Of a DNA stretch of 8,804 nt, positions 5,461-8,804 are shown one piece after another. The notes under the pieces were generated by a model. That model saw nothing but the letters and a program-made list of their open reading frames with translations. It did no database searches and was not told the DNA's origin. Source of the DNA: JBAWVR01 sp037147155 (GTDB lineage: Bacteria; Patescibacteriota; Minisyncoccia; Phycocordibacterales; GWA1-40-21); assembly GCA_037147155.1 (NCBI GenBank), contig JBAWVR010000033.1, positions 1 through 8,804 on the forward strand, written 5' to 3'. The position numbers and the translations under genes were made by a program. The stretch's first letter is position 1. Every line of letters begins with the position of its first letter.

Positions 5461-6270
5461 TTATAACAGCTCAGGGTGTCTTAAAAAATACTTAACCCTA
5501 TCCTCTATTACTTTAATAATAAAATCATGAGCCCTTTTCATGTTTCCTGATTCCTTGTATTTTTCTTGTTTAACTGGGTCATTAAAAGCAATGATATAAT
5601 TCCAAATTTTTGTTAAAGAATCTTTGTTTTCTGAAGCCCAGGTGGTAAGTTTTTCTTTATTAAAATCCTCCCCTTGAAATTTTTTCGCATATAAAAAAGC
5701 AATGTCTGTACCATTGGCAATTATTTCTCCTTCATCGCAGGCATACTCCACCCAAGAAAAAATGTCACTGTCCATCTGGTCCGTACCCTCGGCGTATAGG
5801 TGCTCAACTTCATGAATTAAAACTGTATAAATTTCATCTAAACAAGAATTAAAGTCCCCCGTAGTTTTGGCTGCTACGAGTTTTGTTACGTTGATAGTTA
5901 TTTCTCCATTACCATCATAAGAACCTGGACTTATGGTATCTTTCTCTGGGTTACGAACAAAGCGAGCGGTTAGTTTGTTTTTGAAGTCATAGGTTGGTAA
6001 GTAAAATATTGGTTTAATTCCGCGATGAGCACCATCATTTTCTGGCCAAACTTTTTTTAGACAATCAACAATATCAATTTCTTCATTTTTTGCTAATGAG
6101 TCAAGCTTCATAGCGACCGCCTCTCGCAGTTTATTTTTTAAGTGGGAAAAAACTTGAACCTTAATCTTTTCCCTTTTTTCTATTTCTTCAGGTGAGAGAG
6201 TTTCTTCTGGTAGTTTATAAGATTCTTCCTTGGCAATATTTTTTCCTGTTTCTAGTGTGTCTTGTTCCAT
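5461..6270 (-). CDS. Putative zinc metalloprotease-like protein with HEVEH motif, family unknown
   Basis: This protein of 269 residues has no signal peptide or membrane segment and is probably cytoplasmic. Residues 1-65 are charged and helical, rich in Glu and Lys. The centre has a short beta-rich stretch (ARFVRNPEK, GEITINVTKL about 122-131) followed by a helix with LIHEVEHLYAEG (151-162). HEVEH (His153, Glu154, His157) is the HExxH zinc-binding and catalytic signature. A downstream Glu in VEYACDEGEI (174-183) is a candidate third ligand, giving a gluzincin-like arrangement. The start at ATG 6270 is chosen over the GTG at 6291 because a -10 box lies between them. Only 7 bases separate the -10 box from this ATG, so the mRNA is probably leaderless. 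I do not recognise the family and substrate is unknown; HExxH alone can occur by chance, though the helix context and downstream acidic residues support it. Confidence 0.68.
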   Translation of the reverse strand: MEQDTLETGKNIAKEESYKLPEETLSPEEIEKREKIKVQVFSHLKNKLREAVAMKLDSLAKNEEIDIVDCLKKVWPENDGAHRGIKPIFYLPTYDFKNKLTARFVRNPEKDTISPGSYDGNGEITINVTKLVAAKTTGDFNSCLDEIYTVLIHEVEHLYAEGTDQMDSDIFSWVEYACDEGEIIANGTDIAFLYAKKFQGEDFNKEKLTTWASENKDSLTKIWNYIIAFNDPVKQEKYKESGNMKRAHDFIIKVIEDRVKYFLRHPELL

Positions 6271-6277
6271 GCTGTAA

Positions 6278-6306
6278 AGTATAACAAACACTCATTTAAA
6301 AGTTAA
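6278..6306 (-). promoter_or_regulatory. Promoter giving a leaderless mRNA for the HEVEH gene
   Basis: On the minus strand a -10 box TATACT (6283-6278), with an extended TGT just upstream, and a -35-like TTAACT (6306-6301) are spaced 17 bases apart. The expected start at 6271-6270 coincides with the ATG. The -35 overlaps the T-rich tail of the upstream gene's terminator. Confidence 0.6.
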
Positions 6307-6335
6307 ACAAAACACCTCAGTAATGAGGTGTTTTG
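6300..6335 (-). terminator. Terminator of the penicillin-binding protein gene
   Basis: A perfect 12-bp stem (6308-6319 with 6324-6335) closes on a 4-base loop. Read on the minus strand it ends in TTTTG and then a T-rich stretch. It starts 6 bases after the end of the penicillin-binding protein gene. Confidence 0.8.
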
Positions 6336-6341
6336 AAAAGA

Positions 6342-8804
6342 TTATTGTATCTTGAAGTTTATGAGGATTTCTCCTTTATTGCCAACCATGTCATAGGCGA
6401 CAGCTTTGAGTTCTGCGGATTGTGAAGCTTTATTCTCTCGGTCACCCAGCTTAATCGGTGCAGAGTATGGTGGCAGAGTGCTCTCGTAAGCGTAGACTCC
6501 ATCCAGATAGTACTCAACTTTCTTGATTGGATAAGTGGCGCTAATGAAGACTTTTGGAGAGATAACACTGTCTGTGGAGTAGATGGAAGTTACTTGTGGG
6601 GTCATAAAACTTATTTTTGGTCTGTTGGCTTCAGTATGAATATTGTCAAAGTCAGTCGGAATAGTGGTGGAAGCTTGTGGGTGTGTCTCGAGCCATTTTT
6701 GGACTCCATATTCCCAAGAAGCAAATTGAGCATCTTGAGTCGGATCAGTTGGAGCTGGGCCCGTTGGATTATTTTTATCTACCCAATAGAGAATAGAGTG
6801 AACATTGGTGATTGGTTTTTCTAATCTGTCTTCTTCTGGAGTGAGATTGGTAGCTAGCTTGCCAGATATTTTATCAACCACATAAGTTTGATCACCTTTC
6901 CAGAAACCACGAAGGATAGGTTTCAGACTTGGGTCAATTGGATTAGGTTGTTCAAATTTTTCATCAGGTAAGGTTTTTAATATTTCCTTCATAACAGCGT
7001 TCCACATTGGAGCCACGATTTGTCCGGACACCTTTTTTTCCATTGGACTATTATTGTTGTTACCGGCCCAAGTACCGACGACAATACTTGGAGTATAACC
7101 AATAATCCAGGTATCTTTGTAATCGTTGGTGGTACCGGTTTTGACCGCTACATCACGGCCAGGGAAGTAGAGAGTGGAGTTTGGTCCGTAGAGTGGAGTA
7201 CGGGCTTTGTTATCGGCCAAGATATTGGTAATTTGCAAAGCAGTTTGTTTACTTAAAACTTCATCAGAGTTTTGGGTAAAAGATTCAATAACATCACCGT
7301 TGGAATTTTCAATTTTAATAATCGGATTGGTAATGTTCTTTACACCATTGTTGGCAAAGACCCCGTAGGCTCCAGTCATATCAAGAAGAGAAACTTCACC
7401 ACCACCCAATACGAGAGTTAAACCGTAAGTGTCAGCTGTGCTCAAACTTCTGATGCCAAGATTTCTAGCGGTTTGAATGGAGTCCTTGATGCCGGCCAGG
7501 TATAGAGTCTTGATAGCTGGGATGTTTAAACTTTGAGCAAGAGCGTCACGGAGAGCCACTGGCCCAGCATATTTACCATCATAGTTTTCTGGCATGTAGC
7601 AATCTTCTGGTTTGGTAGATTCGTCTTTTGGCTTGCCTTCTGGATCACAAGTTGATTGAAATTCGGTAGGCAAGTCAAAGACAACTGTATCCGGGGTATA
7701 ACCTTTATTGAAAGCTGTAGCATAAACAAAAGGTTTGAAAGTTGATCCGGGTTGACGATGCGCAATGGTGACGTTGAAGTTACCGTCAATTTCTTTATCA
7801 AAGTAATCACGAGAACCCACCATGGCTAAAATCTGTCCGGTCTTTGGATCGATAGCTACTAAGGCAGCATTTTCTGCATTAAATTTAACTTTGTTTTCCA
7901 AGGCGTATTTCTTCAGAATTTCCTCAGCCTTTTGTTGCAAGTCATAATCTAGAGTGGTGATGACTTTTAGACCATTTTCCTGCATCATGGTTTGGCCATA
8001 CTTGTCTTCCAAATACTGTTTGATATATTCCACAAAGTGCGGAGCTTTGATACCAGTTTTTTCTTGTGCTTTGAATTCCACCTTTTCCTTTTTGGCTTTG
8101 TTGGCTTCGTCTTGAGTGATGAATTTATTTTCCACCATTCTGTCTAGAACCAAATTTTTTCTCGCTTCCAATTTGTCACGGTTGTTACCGTACGGTGAAT
8201 AGTAAGTTGGGGCTTGGGGTAGAGAAGCAATATAGGCTGATTCGGCCAAGGTTAGGTCAGAAGCGTTTTTATTAAAATAGGTTTGGCTAGCTTCTTGCAC
8301 ACCATAAATCGTACCGCCGTAAGGATTTTCATTGAGGTAAATTTCTAGGATTTGTTCCTTGGATAAAACCTGCTCAAGCTTTACAGCCAAAAACCATTCT
8401 TTTAGTTTTCGAGAAATAGTTTTGTCTTTGGTGAGGATGGTGTTTTTTACCACTTGTTGCGTAATGGTTGAACCACCCTGACCAAAACTGCCCGTGGTCA
8501 AGTTGGCGAGCATAGAACGAAGAATAGAGGTTGGGCGAATACCGTGGTGTTGATAGAAGTTACTGTCCTCGATAGCAACTGTGGCATTGCGTAAATAAAA
8601 AGAAATTTTATCAAGAGGTATGGTGGCATTTTTTACGTCCTCAAAAACATCATAGAGAAGAACCTTACCTGTGCGGTCGTAGATTTTTGTACTCTGAATA
8701 ACTTTTCTTTGTTCAAAAGTACTAATATCAGGAAGTTTGAAACTAGCAAACCAAAGGAAGATAATGCCGCAAAATATTAGGGTGGCTGCTGCAATCATTA
8801 ATAC
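6342..8804 (-). CDS. Class A penicillin-binding protein (transglycosylase/transpeptidase) with C-terminal Ig-like domain, 5' end outside the window
   Basis: This bifunctional cell-wall enzyme polymerises lipid II and cross-links peptides on the outer face of the membrane. Counting from ATG 8798 (818 residues visible), a membrane helix spans about 1-18. The GT51 domain has EDSNFYQHHG (77-86, catalytic Glu77), GQGGSTITQQ (106-115) and RKLKE (130-134). The transpeptidase has STFK (352-355, nucleophile Ser352), SLN (423-425) and KTGT (553-556). Two cysteines (384 and 400) lie in a short insert between the first two motifs and could pair. A linker (about 615-725) leads to an Ig-like domain (about 727-818; VEYYLDGVYAYES, AVAYDMVGNKG). 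The frame stays open to the window edge upstream of ATG 8798, and a cytoplasmic N-terminal tail is expected there, so the true start is probably outside. All catalytic residues are present. It belongs to the PBP1A group, but I do not assign a specific symbol. Confidence 0.93.
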   Translation of the reverse strand, partial: VLMIAAATLIFCGIIFLWFASFKLPDISTFEQRKVIQSTKIYDRTGKVLLYDVFEDVKNATIPLDKISFYLRNATVAIEDSNFYQHHGIRPTSILRSMLANLTTGSFGQGGSTITQQVVKNTILTKDKTISRKLKEWFLAVKLEQVLSKEQILEIYLNENPYGGTIYGVQEASQTYFNKNASDLTLAESAYIASLPQAPTYYSPYGNNRDKLEARKNLVLDRMVENKFITQDEANKAKKEKVEFKAQEKTGIKAPHFVEYIKQYLEDKYGQTMMQENGLKVITTLDYDLQQKAEEILKKYALENKVKFNAENAALVAIDPKTGQILAMVGSRDYFDKEIDGNFNVTIAHRQPGSTFKPFVYATAFNKGYTPDTVVFDLPTEFQSTCDPEGKPKDESTKPEDCYMPENYDGKYAGPVALRDALAQSLNIPAIKTLYLAGIKDSIQTARNLGIRSLSTADTYGLTLVLGGGEVSLLDMTGAYGVFANNGVKNITNPIIKIENSNGDVIESFTQNSDEVLSKQTALQITNILADNKARTPLYGPNSTLYFPGRDVAVKTGTTNDYKDTWIIGYTPSIVVGTWAGNNNNSPMEKKVSGQIVAPMWNAVMKEILKTLPDEKFEQPNPIDPSLKPILRGFWKGDQTYVVDKISGKLATNLTPEEDRLEKPITNVHSILYWVDKNNPTGPAPTDPTQDAQFASWEYGVQKWLETHPQASTTIPTDFDNIHTEANRPKISFMTPQVTSIYSTDSVISPKVFISATYPIKKVEYYLDGVYAYESTLPPYSAPIKLGDRENKASQSAELKAVAYDMVGNKGEILINFKIQ

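Overview
The window most resembles an accessory stretch of a Patescibacteria (CPR)-type genome. That placement is an inference from four observations. The binding protein has an N-terminal membrane anchor without a lipobox cysteine. Most starts lack a Shine-Dalgarno (SD) sequence. The class A penicillin-binding protein ends in an Ig-like domain. A small palindromic repeat (GTCATTGCG ends, CCTGCC/GGCAGG core) sits inside an operon. The genetic code is standard (TAA and TAG stops, no in-frame TGA). No rRNA or tRNA gene, CRISPR array or transposase was seen.

Layout. Positions 81-1199 (+) encode a LivK-type branched-chain amino-acid (or related) binding protein that ends at its own terminator. 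Positions 1290-2853 hold two compact single-gene units. Each has a near-consensus promoter with a 17-base spacer, a structured leader, an SD site, a gene and a strong hairpin. The first encodes a receiver-domain protein of 283 residues with an unassigned N-terminal domain and no output domain. The second encodes a small putative lipoprotein of 119 residues. Their base composition and start signals differ from the surrounding genes, and their leaders share a GTGCCAAT(C)GAAC motif. Positions 2918-5423 (+) encode LivM (permease), LivG and LivF (ATPases). A 100-bp repeat with perfect 9-bp terminal inverted repeats lies between livG and livF. A shared hairpin at 5429-5456 separates this operon from two convergent minus-strand genes: an unassigned protein with a HEVEH zinc-protease motif (5461-6270), probably read from a leaderless mRNA, and a class A penicillin-binding protein (6342 to the right edge, 5' end outside the window).

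How the genes fit together. LivK captures substrate outside the membrane, LivM forms one half of the channel, and LivG and LivF hydrolyse ATP to drive import. The usual second permease, LivH, is not in the window, so the transporter is either completed from outside (perhaps just left of position 1) or works with LivM alone. The two inserted units split the transporter locus between livK and livM and have no obvious functional link to it. They are the least explained part of the window. The penicillin-binding protein builds the cell wall and is unrelated to transport.
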